A model generated the notes under the pieces. It searched no databases and had not been told where the DNA came from. It saw only the letters and a list, made by a program, of their open reading frames with translations. Positions 28,720-40,050 of a DNA stretch of 64,000 nucleotides are shown one piece after another (position 1 is the stretch's first letter; every line of letters starts with the position of its first letter). Location of the stretch: the NCBI RefSeq assembly GCF_947504135.1, contig NZ_CANNGG010000003.1, positions 62,001 through 126,000 of the forward strand, written 5' to 3'. This stretch comes from an uncultured Tenacibaculum sp. GTDB taxonomy: Bacteria; Bacteroidota; Bacteroidia; Flavobacteriales; Flavobacteriaceae. The position numbers were made by a program, and so were the translations under genes.

Positions 28720-29748
28720 ATGAAAGGAGTTTTATTAGTAAACCTTGGCTCACCAAAAAGTACAGACCCTAAAGATGTAAAGAAGTACTTAGATGAATTT
28801 TTAATGGACGAACGTGTAATTGACGTTCCCTTTTGGTTACGTACATTTATTGTTAGAGGTATTATTTTAAATACTCGTCCTAAAAAATCGGCAGAAGCCT
28901 ATCAAAAAATTTGGTGGAAAGAAGGTTCTCCCCTAATCGTATTGTCAGAACGTTTACAAAACAAAGTACAGGCTAAAACAGAACTACCTGTTGCTTTAGC
29001 AATGCGCTACGGAAATCCATCTATTAAAAATGGACTGCAAGAACTACACGACAAAGGTGTTACTGAAGTACTATTAGTTCCTTTATATCCTCAGTTTGCT
29101 ATGGCGACTACTGAGACTATTTTAGTATTGGCTGAAGAATTACGAAAAGAATTCTTCCCTAACATGAAAATTACGGATGTTCCTGCTTTTTACAACAAAC
29201 CAGAATATATCAAAGCGTTATCTAACAGTATAAAAGAGTATTTATCTGATAAAGATTACGACCACATCTTATTTTCTTATCACGGAGTACCAGAGCGCCA
29301 TATCAGAAAATCTGACATCACTAAATCGCACTGTAACCCTGAGGCAGGAAATTTAAGTTGTTGTAACACTCCTTCAGAAGCTCATAAGTATTGTTACCGT
29401 CACCAATGTTATCAAACTACAAAAAATGTAATTTCTGAATTAGGTTTAGACGAAAATAAAGTATCCACTTCATTTCAATCACGCTTAGGAGTAGATCCTT
29501 GGTTACAACCGTATACTGACAGAACAATTGTAAATAAAGCTGAAAAAGACGGAATTAAAAAGTTAGCTATCGTAACCCCTGCTTTTGTTTCTGATTGTTT
29601 AGAAACTTTAGAAGAAATAGCCATGGAGGGCAAACATGAATTTTTGGAAGCTGGTGGTGAAGAGTTTCATACAGTTCCTTGTATTAATGATAATGATGAA
29701 TGGGTAAATGTTTTAGCAGGATGGATTAACGATTTCAATAAGAATTAA
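28720..29748 (+). CDS. hemH: Ferrochelatase
   Basis: HemH inserts Fe2+ into protoporphyrin IX to finish protohaem. The 342-residue protein has the active-site His188 in SYHGVPERH and Glu295 in DCLETLEEI. An insert at about 205-230 holds five cysteines (Cys205, Cys214, Cys215, Cys225, Cys230), reminiscent of the Cys-rich loops of some bacterial ferrochelatases; a metal or iron-sulfur site is possible but not shown. Followed by hemJ after 2 nt. Confidence 0.96.
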   Translation: MKGVLLVNLGSPKSTDPKDVKKYLDEFLMDERVIDVPFWLRTFIVRGIILNTRPKKSAEAYQKIWWKEGSPLIVLSERLQNKVQAKTELPVALAMRYGNPSIKNGLQELHDKGVTEVLLVPLYPQFAMATTETILVLAEELRKEFFPNMKITDVPAFYNKPEYIKALSNSIKEYLSDKDYDHILFSYHGVPERHIRKSDITKSHCNPEAGNLSCCNTPSEAHKYCYRHQCYQTTKNVISELGLDENKVSTSFQSRLGVDPWLQPYTDRTIVNKAEKDGIKKLAIVTPAFVSDCLETLEEIAMEGKHEFLEAGGEEFHTVPCINDNDEWVNVLAGWINDFNKN

Positions 29749-29750
29749 TT

Positions 29751-30341
29751 ATGGACTTTTTATACGTAAAAGCATTACACATTATATTTGTAGTTACTTG
29801 GTTTGCCGGGTTATTTTACATAGGTCGCTTATTTATTTACCATGTAGAGGCAGAAAAAAAAGACGAACCTGCCAAATCTATATTACAAACTCAATACAAG
29901 TTAATGTCTAAACGTTTATGGTACATTATTACTTGGCCTTCTTTATTTTTAGCAAGTTTTTTTGCTTTTTGGATGCTATATAAAAATCCTTATTATTTAA
30001 AAATGCCTTGGATGCATGTAAAATTAGCCTTTGTATTAGCGCTGTATTTTTACCACGGATTTTGCCACAAAATCTACAAAGAACTACAACGTAATGAGAT
30101 TAAATACACACCTAATAAACTCCGCATATTTAATGAAATTCCAACTGTAATTTTATTCGCTGTTGTATTTTTAGTCGTTTTAAAAAGTGCTATTAACTGG
30201 ATTTGGGGTGTGGTAGGAATTATTCTATTTGGAGTGTTATTGATGATTGGTATCCGTTATTATAAAAAAGTAAGAGCTAAAAAATCGTGGGATAAATTCG
30301 AACAAGAATTGATTGATGAAGATGAAAAATTAGATAATTAG
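29751..30341 (+). CDS. hemJ: Protoporphyrinogen IX oxidase HemJ
   Basis: This 196-residue protein has about five membrane helices, longer than typical HemJ because of an extra C-terminal helix and a charged tail. The family signature is clear: YVKALHIIFVVTWFAGLFYI with the conserved His10, GRLFIYH, and PWMHVKLAFVLALYFYHG with conserved Lys. HemJ oxidises protoporphyrinogen IX to protoporphyrin IX. Position directly after hemH supports the call and fills the only step not covered by the minus-strand genes. Confidence 0.9.
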   Translation: MDFLYVKALHIIFVVTWFAGLFYIGRLFIYHVEAEKKDEPAKSILQTQYKLMSKRLWYIITWPSLFLASFFAFWMLYKNPYYLKMPWMHVKLAFVLALYFYHGFCHKIYKELQRNEIKYTPNKLRIFNEIPTVILFAVVFLVVLKSAINWIWGVVGIILFGVLLMIGIRYYKKVRAKKSWDKFEQELIDEDEKLDN

Positions 30342-30373
30342 AAAAAAGCGAAGTTTTAAACTTCGCTTTTTTT
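30342..30373. terminator. Bidirectional terminator between hemJ and recR
   Basis: AGCGAAGTTT / AAACTTCGCT with A and T runs on both sides, lying exactly between the two convergent stop codons and touching both. Confidence 0.9.
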
Positions 30374-30989
30374 ATCCCTTTATCGATTGTTCAAACGGTA
30401 TCCTGTTCACAATACTTCTTCCTAAAGTAACCTCATCTGCATATTCCAACTCATCTCCTACCGAAATTCCTCTAGCAATCGTTGAAGTTGTTACTCCGTA
30501 TTTTTCTATCTGTTTGTAAATATAAAAGTTCGTTGTATCTCCTTCCATGGTAGAACTTAATGCAAAAATCAGTTCTTTAACCTCTCCTTCTTTTACTTTT
30601 TCAACTAAAGATTCAATTTGTAGATTCTGAGGACCAACTCCTTCAATAGGGGATATCTTTCCCCCTAACACATGGTACAAACCTCTGTATTGCGCTGTAT
30701 TTTCAATCGCCATTACATCACGAATATCCTCCACTACACATACAATCTCAGCATTTCGCTTCGGATTACTACAAATATCGCACAATACCGTATCTGAAAT
30801 ATTATGACACTTTTTACACGATTTTACATCATTTCGTAAATGCGTTAAAGCCTCTGACAAATACTTTGTATTTTCTTTCGGTTGTTTTAATAAATGTAAC
30901 ACCAAGCGAAGTGCTGTACGCTTACCAATTCCTGGTAATCGGCTTACTTCATTTACTGCATTTTCTAATAATTTCGACGAAAAATCCAT
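30372..30989 (-). CDS. recR: Recombination mediator RecR
   Basis: RecR acts with RecO (and RecF) to load RecA on gapped DNA. The 205 residues show the helix-hairpin-helix ([19 protein letters not shown]), a four-Cys zinc finger (Cys58, 61, 70, 73) and a TOPRIM domain ([14 protein letters not shown]). It is divergent from pepD, with only 70 nt between the two start codons; both sides show TAnnTTCG variants of the -7 box. Confidence 0.97.
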   Translation of the reverse strand: MDFSSKLLENAVNEVSRLPGIGKRTALRLVLHLLKQPKENTKYLSEALTHLRNDVKSCKKCHNISDTVLCDICSNPKRNAEIVCVVEDIRDVMAIENTAQYRGLYHVLGGKISPIEGVGPQNLQIESLVEKVKEGEVKELIFALSSTMEGDTTNFYIYKQIEKYGVTTSTIARGISVGDELEYADEVTLGRSIVNRIPFEQSIKG

Positions 30990-31059
30990 GTTGCGAATTT
31001 ACAATTTTTCGATAAGGATTAAGTATCTTCGTAGCTTTAAAATTAAAACTTCAATTCAC

Positions 31060-32523
31060 ATGAATTCAGAGATAAGAAACCTAGAACCAAAAGCTGTTTG
31101 GAAAAATTTTGCCGACTTAAACGCTGTACCTCGCCCTTCTAAAAAAGAAGAAAGAGTCATTCAATTTATGGTAGATTTCGGTAAGAAATTAAATCTTGAA
31201 ACCATGGTTGATAAAGTTGGGAATGTAATTATTCGCAAGCCTGCTTCAACTGGAATGGAAGACAGAAAAACAGTCGTTATGCAAAGCCATTTAGATATGG
31301 TACACCAAAAAAATGCAGACACTGTTTTTGATTTTGACACCGAAGGAATTAAAATGTTTGTAGATGGTGATTGGGTTAAAGCTGACGGAACTACATTAGG
31401 AGCCGACAACGGTTTAGGTGTTGCCGCTATCATGGGAGTTTTAGAATCTACTGATATTCCTCACCCTGCTATCGAAGCTTTATTCACAATTGATGAAGAA
31501 ACAGGTATGACAGGTGCTATGGGACTTGAAGGTGGTTTATTACAAGGTGAAATTTTATTAAACCTAGATACTGAAGAGGATGATGAAATAGGAATGGGAT
31601 GTGCTGGTGGTGTAGATGTTACCGCTACTAGAAATTATAGTGAAGAAGCTACTCCTGAAAACACAATCGCCTATGAAATTTCTGTTACTGGGTTAAATGG
31701 AGGTCACTCAGGAATGGATATCATCAAAGGTTTAGGAAACGCTAACAAAATTATGAACCGTTTATTATTTGATGGGTTTACCAACTTTGGTTTACGTGTT
31801 GCTGAAATTAACGGAGGTAGTTTACGTAATGCTATTCCTCGTGAAAGCTTTTCAACTGTAGTTATTGATGCTGTTTCCAAAGAACCTTTCTTATTTGAAA
31901 TCCATGAACTTATCAACAACATCAAAGCTGAGTTTTCAACACTAGAACCTAACCTAACTATTGAATTAAAAGAGGTTGACACTCCTGAAACTGTAATGGA
32001 TTTAGGTGTTCAAGAAGGATTAATTAAAGCGGTTTATGCTGCGTTGAATGGTGTATACAGAATGAGTCCTGATATTGAAGGTTTAGTAGAAACTTCAAAC
32101 AACATTGCTCGTATTATTGTAAAAGATGGAGCTATTAAAATTGGATGTTTAACACGTTCTTCTTCTGAAACAAATAAGTGGGACTTAGCTAACTCATTAC
32201 GTTCATCTTTTGAATTAGCAGGTTTTGATGTAGAGTTTTCTGGTTCGTATCCTGGATGGTTACCAAACGTAAATTCTGAAATATTAAAAACTGTAACTAA
32301 TTTATACGAAGAATTACACGACGATAAACCTATTGTAGCTGCATGTCATGCAGGATTAGAATGTGGTATTTTAGGTCAGAACTATCCAGAAATGGACATG
32401 GTTTCTTTCGGCCCTAACATCAAAGGAGCTCACTCACCTGATGAACGTGCACAAATATCATCAACACAAAAATTCTGGAAATTTTTATTAGAGATTTTAA
32501 AGAACACTCCAGTTAAGAGTTAA
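31060..32523 (+). CDS. pepD: Aminoacyl-histidine dipeptidase (M20 family, PepD)
   Basis: Zinc dipeptidase that hydrolyses Xaa-His and other dipeptides. The start MNSEIRNLEPKAVWKNF gives 487 residues, matching the family; the longer upstream frame overlaps the recR promoter. Metal-binding motifs: VVMQSHLDMVHQK, LGADNGLGVA, TIDEETGMTGA and a LDTEE block, with the dimerisation (lid) domain from about 200 to 390. It is followed by an intrinsic terminator, so it is probably monocistronic. Confidence 0.94.
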   Translation: MNSEIRNLEPKAVWKNFADLNAVPRPSKKEERVIQFMVDFGKKLNLETMVDKVGNVIIRKPASTGMEDRKTVVMQSHLDMVHQKNADTVFDFDTEGIKMFVDGDWVKADGTTLGADNGLGVAAIMGVLESTDIPHPAIEALFTIDEETGMTGAMGLEGGLLQGEILLNLDTEEDDEIGMGCAGGVDVTATRNYSEEATPENTIAYEISVTGLNGGHSGMDIIKGLGNANKIMNRLLFDGFTNFGLRVAEINGGSLRNAIPRESFSTVVIDAVSKEPFLFEIHELINNIKAEFSTLEPNLTIELKEVDTPETVMDLGVQEGLIKAVYAALNGVYRMSPDIEGLVETSNNIARIIVKDGAIKIGCLTRSSSETNKWDLANSLRSSFELAGFDVEFSGSYPGWLPNVNSEILKTVTNLYEELHDDKPIVAACHAGLECGILGQNYPEMDMVSFGPNIKGAHSPDERAQISSTQKFWKFLLEILKNTPVKS

Positions 32524-32542
32524 AGACTCACACATAAACTTT

Positions 32543-32573
32543 AAAACCACAGCTTTTCAGTTGTGGTTTTTTG
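32543..32573 (+). terminator. Intrinsic terminator of pepD
   Basis: AAAACCACA / TGTGGTTTT stem followed by TTTT. It lies just upstream of the acpH-like gene. Confidence 0.85.
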
Positions 32574-32587
32574 TTTACATTTATAAA

Positions 32588-33175
32588 ATGAATTTTTTAG
32601 CGCATTTATATCTTTCTGACAACAACACTAATGTAATGATTGGTAACTTTATTGCCGACCATGTAAAAGGAAGAAACTTCTCTCACTATCATGAAGACAT
32701 TCAAAAAGGGATTTTGTTACATCGCGAAATTGACACCTACACAGATGCGCATAAAATTGTTAGAATCAGTAAACGTCGCCTTCACGAAAGATATCGTCAT
32801 TATGACGGAGTAATTATCGATATTTTTTACGATCATTATTTAGCCAAAAACTGGAAAAATTATTCGCAAGTTCCATTAGGCATCTATGTTAATTCTGTCT
32901 ATAATTTACTTCAAGACAATATTGATATTCTTCCTGAAAAAACACAAGAAATGCTACCCTACATGATACAGTATAACTGGTTATATAATTATCAATTTGC
33001 TAAAGGGATTCAGGAAGTGCTAAACGGAATGAATAGACGCACTAATGGGAAATCAAAAATGAATTTAGCTACTGGAGATTTGTTAGAGAATTATCAAATT
33101 TTTGAAAATGATTTCACTACTTTTTTTGAAGATCTCCTTGCATTTTCTAATCAAAAACTAAAAGAACTAAGTTAA
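32588..33175 (+). CDS. Acyl carrier protein phosphodiesterase (AcpH, DUF479)
   Basis: AcpH removes the 4'-phosphopantetheine arm from holo-ACP. The start MNFLAHLYLSD gives 195 residues and is the hallmark N-terminus of the family; the longer frame runs back into the terminator. Conserved acidic and His residues are present: IADHVKG, HREIDTYTDAH, YRHYDGVIIDIFYDHYLA. It is followed 6 nt later by ggt. Confidence 0.9.
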   Translation: MNFLAHLYLSDNNTNVMIGNFIADHVKGRNFSHYHEDIQKGILLHREIDTYTDAHKIVRISKRRLHERYRHYDGVIIDIFYDHYLAKNWKNYSQVPLGIYVNSVYNLLQDNIDILPEKTQEMLPYMIQYNWLYNYQFAKGIQEVLNGMNRRTNGKSKMNLATGDLLENYQIFENDFTTFFEDLLAFSNQKLKELS

Positions 33176-33181
33176 CAACAC

Positions 33182-34861
33182 ATGAAAAAAGCATTCTTAT
33201 TTTTTTTAACACTCACAGTATTATATAGCTGTAAAAAAGAAAAAGTTGTAGGTACAATTACTGAAAAGGCTATGGTAGTTTCTGCCCGTAAAGAAGCTTC
33301 ACAAATTGGTTCAGATATCTTACAAAAAGGAGGAAATGCTTTCGACGCCATGGTAGCCACAGAACTAGCCTTAGCAGTAGCATACCCTTATGCTGGTAAT
33401 CTTGGTGGTGGTGGATTTATGGTCTACAGAAAAAACACAGGAGAAATTGGTGCACTAGACTATCGTGAAAAAGCACCACTTGCTGCTCATAAAGACATGT
33501 ATTTAGATAGCTTAGGAAATGTAATTAAAAACAAAAGCACTTTAGGTGCTATGGCAGTGGGAATCCCAGGAACAGTGGCTGGTGTTTTTGCTACACATGA
33601 AAAATTCGGTTCATTATCTATTCAAGAGATTTTAAAACCAATCATAGCTTTAGCTAAAAAAGGGGTTATAGTTACTCAAAAACAAGAAGATCGTATAAAA
33701 AAATATCAACACTACTTTTTAAAAGCGAATAAAGACTCTATTCTTTTTGACAAACCTTGGAAAAAGGGAGACACCATTAAATACCCTGCTCTAGCAGAAA
33801 CCTTAGGGCGCATTTCAAAAAACGGTCGTGATGAGTTTTACAAAGGCGAGACCGCTAAACGTTTAGTTTCTTTTATGCAAGACAATGGCGGAATTATGAC
33901 CGAAGAAGATTTAGTTAAGTATGAAGCCAAATGGAGAACTCCAATCACTTTTACCTATGACGATTTACGAATCATTTCCATGTCACCACCTGCTAGTGGA
34001 GGTATTTGTTTAGCACAAATTATGAATGGAATTGAACCGTTTGATTTAGACAAATACGGGCATAATTCAACAAGAGCGATGCAAGTAATCACCGAATCTG
34101 AACGTAGAGCTTATGCTGATAGAAGTTTTTACTTAGGAGATCCTGATTTTGTTGAGATTCCAGTTAAAACACTTATAAGTAAAGAGTATACAAAAAATCG
34201 AATGGATGATTTTTCTTTTGAAAAAGCTACTTCTTCAACCGATGTTTCTCATGGAAGTATTACTATGATTGAGAGTGATGAAACCACCCACTACTCTATT
34301 GTTGATCAATTTGGAAATGCTGTTTCTGCCACTACAACAATCAACGGAGCTTACGGTTCTAAATTATATTGTTCAGATTTAGGATTCTTCCTAAACAATG
34401 AAATGGACGATTTTTCAAGCAAACCTGGTGTACCAAATATGTTTGGTTTAGTAGGTGCTGAAGCTAATAAAATAGAACCTGAAAAGCGTATGTTGAGCTC
34501 TATGACTCCTACTATTGTAGAGAAAAACGGAAACTTGTATATGGTTGTTGGAACTCCGGGAGGCTCAACTATAATTACCTCTGTATTACAAACCATTTTA
34601 AATGTACATGAATTTGACATGGGAATGCAAGAAGCCGTGAATCAACCACGTTTTCACCATCAATGGCTGCCTGATGTAATTAAAATGGAACCCAAAGGTT
34701 TTGACGAACAAGTAAAAAAAGACTTACAACAATTAGGATACAAATTAGATGAAACAAACTCACCTGTTATAGGAAAAGTAGATGCTATTTTAGTACTTCC
34801 CAATGGAAAACTAGAAGGTGGTGCCGATCCTAGAGGGGATGATACAGCTGCTGGTTTTTAA
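33182..34861 (+). CDS. ggt: Gamma-glutamyltransferase
   Basis: GGT cleaves or transfers the gamma-glutamyl group of glutathione and similar compounds, in the periplasm or at the cell surface. The 559-residue precursor has a lipoprotein-like signal (LYSCKKEK, Cys17). It self-cleaves before Thr369, the nucleophile in ETTHYSIVD. The oxyanion and substrate segments SSMTPTI and GTPGGSTIITSV are present. The stop overlaps the start of the rluA-type gene (TAATG). Confidence 0.95.
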   Translation: MKKAFLFFLTLTVLYSCKKEKVVGTITEKAMVVSARKEASQIGSDILQKGGNAFDAMVATELALAVAYPYAGNLGGGGFMVYRKNTGEIGALDYREKAPLAAHKDMYLDSLGNVIKNKSTLGAMAVGIPGTVAGVFATHEKFGSLSIQEILKPIIALAKKGVIVTQKQEDRIKKYQHYFLKANKDSILFDKPWKKGDTIKYPALAETLGRISKNGRDEFYKGETAKRLVSFMQDNGGIMTEEDLVKYEAKWRTPITFTYDDLRIISMSPPASGGICLAQIMNGIEPFDLDKYGHNSTRAMQVITESERRAYADRSFYLGDPDFVEIPVKTLISKEYTKNRMDDFSFEKATSSTDVSHGSITMIESDETTHYSIVDQFGNAVSATTTINGAYGSKLYCSDLGFFLNNEMDDFSSKPGVPNMFGLVGAEANKIEPEKRMLSSMTPTIVEKNGNLYMVVGTPGGSTIITSVLQTILNVHEFDMGMQEAVNQPRFHHQWLPDVIKMEPKGFDEQVKKDLQQLGYKLDETNSPVIGKVDAILVLPNGKLEGGADPRGDDTAAGF

Positions 34862-35721
34862 TGGTTTTAATTGAAACTCATAAAGTTCCTCTTTTAAAAA
34901 CTCCTATTCGATTACAAGAGTATGGAGTTGGTATTTTTGCTTCATTACTCACAAAATCTGGACTAAAAAAGACTATTAAAAATAATTTGATATTTGTTAA
35001 CGGAAAACCTGCTACTACCGCATTATTTATTAAAGGAAACGAAACCATTGAATTATTTCAAGCTGAAGACAACGCTAATAAAAAACACTTCCATTTTTCT
35101 TTAGAAGTTCTTTTTGAAGATGATTATTTAGCTATTGTATACAAACCAGCAGGAATTTTAGTTAGTGGAAACTCTTTTGCTACAATTGACAACGCACTTA
35201 CTCAAAATCTACAAAAAAGCAGCTTAGCAAATGCCACTCGTCCCAGACCAGTACATCGATTAGATTATCCGACTAGTGGATTGTTACTAATTGGAAAAAC
35301 AACCGAAAGTATCATTGCTTTGAATAAACTTTTTGAGCAAAAAGAAATTCAAAAAACATATTATGCAATTTGTGTTGGTAAAATGAAACGAAACGGAGAA
35401 ATCGATTTACCTATTGACGGTAAAAATGCTTTTACTAATTATGAAATTCTTCAAACAGTCGCTTCTCCAAGATTTGATTTTCTTAATCTAGTAAAACTTC
35501 AACCTCAAACAGGAAGAAAACATCAATTACGAAAGCATCTTTTTGCTATTGGTAATCCGATTTTGGGTGATAAAGAGTATTTTTTAGAAAATCTAGTCTT
35601 AAATGGAAAAGGGTTATTTCTTCATGCTTCAACACTCGAATTCACAAACCCTTTCACTAAAGAAATAATCAACATTACAAAAGAACTTCCAAAGAAATTC
35701 AAAAAAATATTCCCACAATAA
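34861..35721 (+). CDS. RluA family pseudouridine synthase
   Basis: This 286-residue enzyme isomerises uridine to pseudouridine in rRNA or tRNA. It has an S4-like N-terminal segment (GLKKTIKNNLIFVNGKPA) and the catalytic domain with Asp135 in HRLDYPTSGLLL and the closing GRKHQLRKHL motif. The target site is not predictable. It is translationally coupled to ggt through a one-base overlap, which looks like operon compaction rather than a shared pathway. Confidence 0.92.
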   Translation: MVLIETHKVPLLKTPIRLQEYGVGIFASLLTKSGLKKTIKNNLIFVNGKPATTALFIKGNETIELFQAEDNANKKHFHFSLEVLFEDDYLAIVYKPAGILVSGNSFATIDNALTQNLQKSSLANATRPRPVHRLDYPTSGLLLIGKTTESIIALNKLFEQKEIQKTYYAICVGKMKRNGEIDLPIDGKNAFTNYEILQTVASPRFDFLNLVKLQPQTGRKHQLRKHLFAIGNPILGDKEYFLENLVLNGKGLFLHASTLEFTNPFTKEIINITKELPKKFKKIFPQ

Positions 35722-35737
35722 ATCTCTTTAAATCATC

Positions 35738-35745
35738 TATCTTTG
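35738..35745 (+). promoter_or_regulatory. -7 promoter element of trmD
   Basis: TATCTTTG ends only 4 nt before the trmD ATG, so the mRNA may be leaderless. Confidence 0.65.
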
Positions 35746-35749
35746 TCGC

Positions 35750-36424
35750 ATGCGAATAGATATTATTACGGTTGAACCCGACTTAATAAAAAGCCCATTT
35801 GAAAACTCAATAATGAAGAGGGCTATAGATAAAGGACTCGCTGAAGTTCATTTTCATAACCTACGAGAATATGGATTTGGTAACTATAGGCAAATAGACG
35901 ACTATCAATTTGGTGGAGGTGCTGGAATGGTTTTAATGATTGAGCCCATTGCAAAATGTATTGAAAAACTTCAATCAGAAAGAACATATGATGAAATCGT
36001 ATACATGACTCCAGATGCTAAAACCCTAAATCAGACTACAGCAAACACACTCTCTTTAAAAGAAAATATCATCATTTTAACGGGACATTATAAAGGTGTT
36101 GACCAACGTGTACGTGATAAATATGTTACCAAAGAAATATCTATTGGCGATTATGTATTAACGGGAGGCGAACTTGCTGCAGCAGTTTTATGTGATGCCG
36201 TAATTCGATTAATTCCTGGTGTTTTAGGTGATGAAACTTCTGCTTTAACCGATAGTTTTCAGGATAATTTGTTATCACCCCCCGTATACACAAGACCTTC
36301 TGAATATGAAGGAATGAAAGTACCAGAAGTATTACTATCGGGTAATTTTCCTAAAATTGAAGAGTGGCGTTCTGAACAAGCATATAAACGCACAAAAGAA
36401 ATACGTCCAGATTTGTTAGATTAA
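35750..36424 (+). CDS. trmD: tRNA (guanine-N1)-methyltransferase TrmD
   Basis: TrmD makes m1G37 in tRNAs to prevent frameshifting. The 224 residues include the conserved [13 protein letters not shown] start, [11 protein letters not shown], the trefoil-knot SAM site [10 protein letters not shown] and [11 protein letters not shown], and [10 protein letters not shown]. It lies 127 nt upstream of rplS, keeping the common trmD-rplS order but with a separate promoter for rplS. Confidence 0.97.
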   Translation: MRIDIITVEPDLIKSPFENSIMKRAIDKGLAEVHFHNLREYGFGNYRQIDDYQFGGGAGMVLMIEPIAKCIEKLQSERTYDEIVYMTPDAKTLNQTTANTLSLKENIIILTGHYKGVDQRVRDKYVTKEISIGDYVLTGGELAAAVLCDAVIRLIPGVLGDETSALTDSFQDNLLSPPVYTRPSEYEGMKVPEVLLSGNFPKIEEWRSEQAYKRTKEIRPDLLD

Positions 36425-36470
36425 CTAATAACCAGTGATTTATTTATTTTTTTTATCAAAAGAAAAGTTT

Positions 36471-36478
36471 TAAATTTG
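36471..36478 (+). promoter_or_regulatory. -7 promoter element of rplS
   Basis: TAAATTTG, leaving a 72-nt stretch to the rplS ATG that could serve as an untranslated leader. Confidence 0.6.
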
Positions 36479-36550
36479 CAGCCACTAAAATCAACCTCTG
36501 ACGAAAAAATCGTGTATGTTGCTTTTATACAACCATAAATAATTATAGAA

Positions 36551-36898
36551 ATGGATTTAGTAAAATTTGTTCAAGACGAATTTGTAACAAAAAACGAATT
36601 ACCAGAATTCGCAGCTGGAGACACTATTACAGTGTACTACGAAATTAGAGAGGGTGATAAAGTTCGTACTCAGTTCTTTAGAGGAGTTGTTATCCAAAAA
36701 AGAGGTAATGGAGCTTCTGAAACATTTACTATCAGAAAAATGTCTGGTACTGTAGGTGTAGAGCGTATCTTCCCAATCAACTTACCATCTATTCAAAAGA
36801 TCGAAGTTAACAAAAGAGGTAAAGTACGTAGAGCTCGTATTTTCTACTTTAGAGGTCTTACTGGTAAGAAAGCAAGAATTAAAGAAAGAAGACACTAA
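36551..36898 (+). CDS. rplS: 50S ribosomal protein L19
   Basis: L19 bridges the two ribosomal subunits. The 115-residue protein carries the family signatures FAAGDTITVYYEIREGDKVR, FRGVVIQKRGNG and the basic C-terminus KVRRARIFYFRGLTGKKARI. It is followed directly by a strong terminator and ends the trmD-rplS unit. Confidence 0.98.
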   Translation: MDLVKFVQDEFVTKNELPEFAAGDTITVYYEIREGDKVRTQFFRGVVIQKRGNGASETFTIRKMSGTVGVERIFPINLPSIQKIEVNKRGKVRRARIFYFRGLTGKKARIKERRH

Positions 36899-36920
36899 GA
36901 TTTTCTTTCATTCAAGAAGT

Positions 36921-36950
36921 AAAAGCACTGTGTTTCACAGTGCTTTTTTT
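36921..36950 (+). terminator. Intrinsic terminator of rplS
   Basis: AAAAGCACTGTG - TTT - CACAGTGCTTTT followed by further T residues. Confidence 0.93.
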
Positions 36951-37281
36951 ATGCACATTTTGTTAATAACCCTTTCCTTCCAACCTATTGATAACTAAAC
37001 ACTTAAAACTATTGAAATTCCAGAAAATCTTCTTATATTTGAGAAAGAATTTACAAATAAGTGACGTCAGAAAATAGCTTTACTATACCAATCACACAAC
37101 GTAAACCATTTAAAGTAACGTTCTTTATATGTTTTTTCGTTTTTAAACTAAACGAGCTAAGTACCATCGTAATTTTTGATTAATTGTAAGTTATTAGTAA
37201 TTTAGAATTTTCTAGTTATAAGTTTATAAGTATTATTGATTTTAAATTTAGCTACTATTCAGTTTAAAAACATCGAAGCGG

Positions 37282-37468
37282 TACTTTTGTAAATAGAGTT
37301 TTTTTTTTACAAAACGAGCTTCAAGTCTGAAGTAATAATGTAGTTTTTTCTATGGAAGAAACATAAACACTGTTTTATTTGATGATGTAGTAATACAAGT
37401 AAGTGCCCTTATTATTTCAGGAAAGCCATGTCAATTACAAGAAATTGTTTGATATGGCTTTTTTTTTG
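37282..37468 (+). ncRNA. Candidate small RNA between rplS and icd
   Basis: The 662-nt gap between the rplS terminator and icd has no credible ORF. It does hold a -7 box TACTTTTG (37282-37289), a hairpin CTTCA-AGTC-TGAAG (37319-37332) and a rho-independent terminator ending near 37468. A 9-bp inverted repeat TTTTGTAAA / TTTACAAAA (37285-37293, 37306-37314) overlaps the promoter. A transcript of about 170 nt is inferred. I do not recognise a known family. The remaining flanks (36951-37281 and 37469-37566) show nothing further. Confidence 0.5.
37423..37468 (+). terminator. Intrinsic terminator of the candidate small RNA
   Basis: AAGCCAT-g-TCAA ... TTGA-t-ATGGCTT followed by nine T. No gene upstream accounts for it. 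Confidence 0.82.
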
Positions 37469-37566
37469 ATAACGAAATCTTCATTTTAGCCCATCATATT
37501 ATCATTTTCACAATAAAACACCTTAATTAATAACAATTTAGCATTAGAAAACTCGTTCGTTATTCT

Positions 37567-37574
37567 TAAATTTG
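37567..37574 (+). promoter_or_regulatory. -7 promoter element of icd
   Basis: TAAATTTG, 38 nt upstream of the icd ATG. Confidence 0.55.
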
Positions 37575-37597
37575 CCTCACTTCAAAATATAATTTAA

Positions 37598-39838
<2,241 letters not shown>

Positions 39839-39864
39839 TCAGACTAATTGATTATATAAAATTC

Positions 39865-39894
39865 AAAAGCAGGTGATTTCTCACCTGCTTTTTT
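39865..39894 (+). terminator. Intrinsic terminator of icd
   Basis: AAAAGCAGGTGA - TTTC - TCACCTGCTTTTTT. Confidence 0.92.
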
Positions 39895-40038
39895 GTTTAA
39901 AATAAGTAAACCAAACAAATTATTAAACAATAATGTCCGCCTAATTACTATTTAACCCTATTAATTTGTTTTGACTTATAGTTATGACACGATAAAATTA
40001 TAATCACAACAATCTAATTTCTTAAAACTTTTAATTAG

Positions 40039-40046
40039 TAAATTTG
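40039..40046 (+). promoter_or_regulatory. -7 promoter element of murQ
   Basis: TAAATTTG ends 4 nt before the murQ ATG, implying a leaderless or near-leaderless mRNA. Confidence 0.6.
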
Positions 40047-40050
40047 AAGC

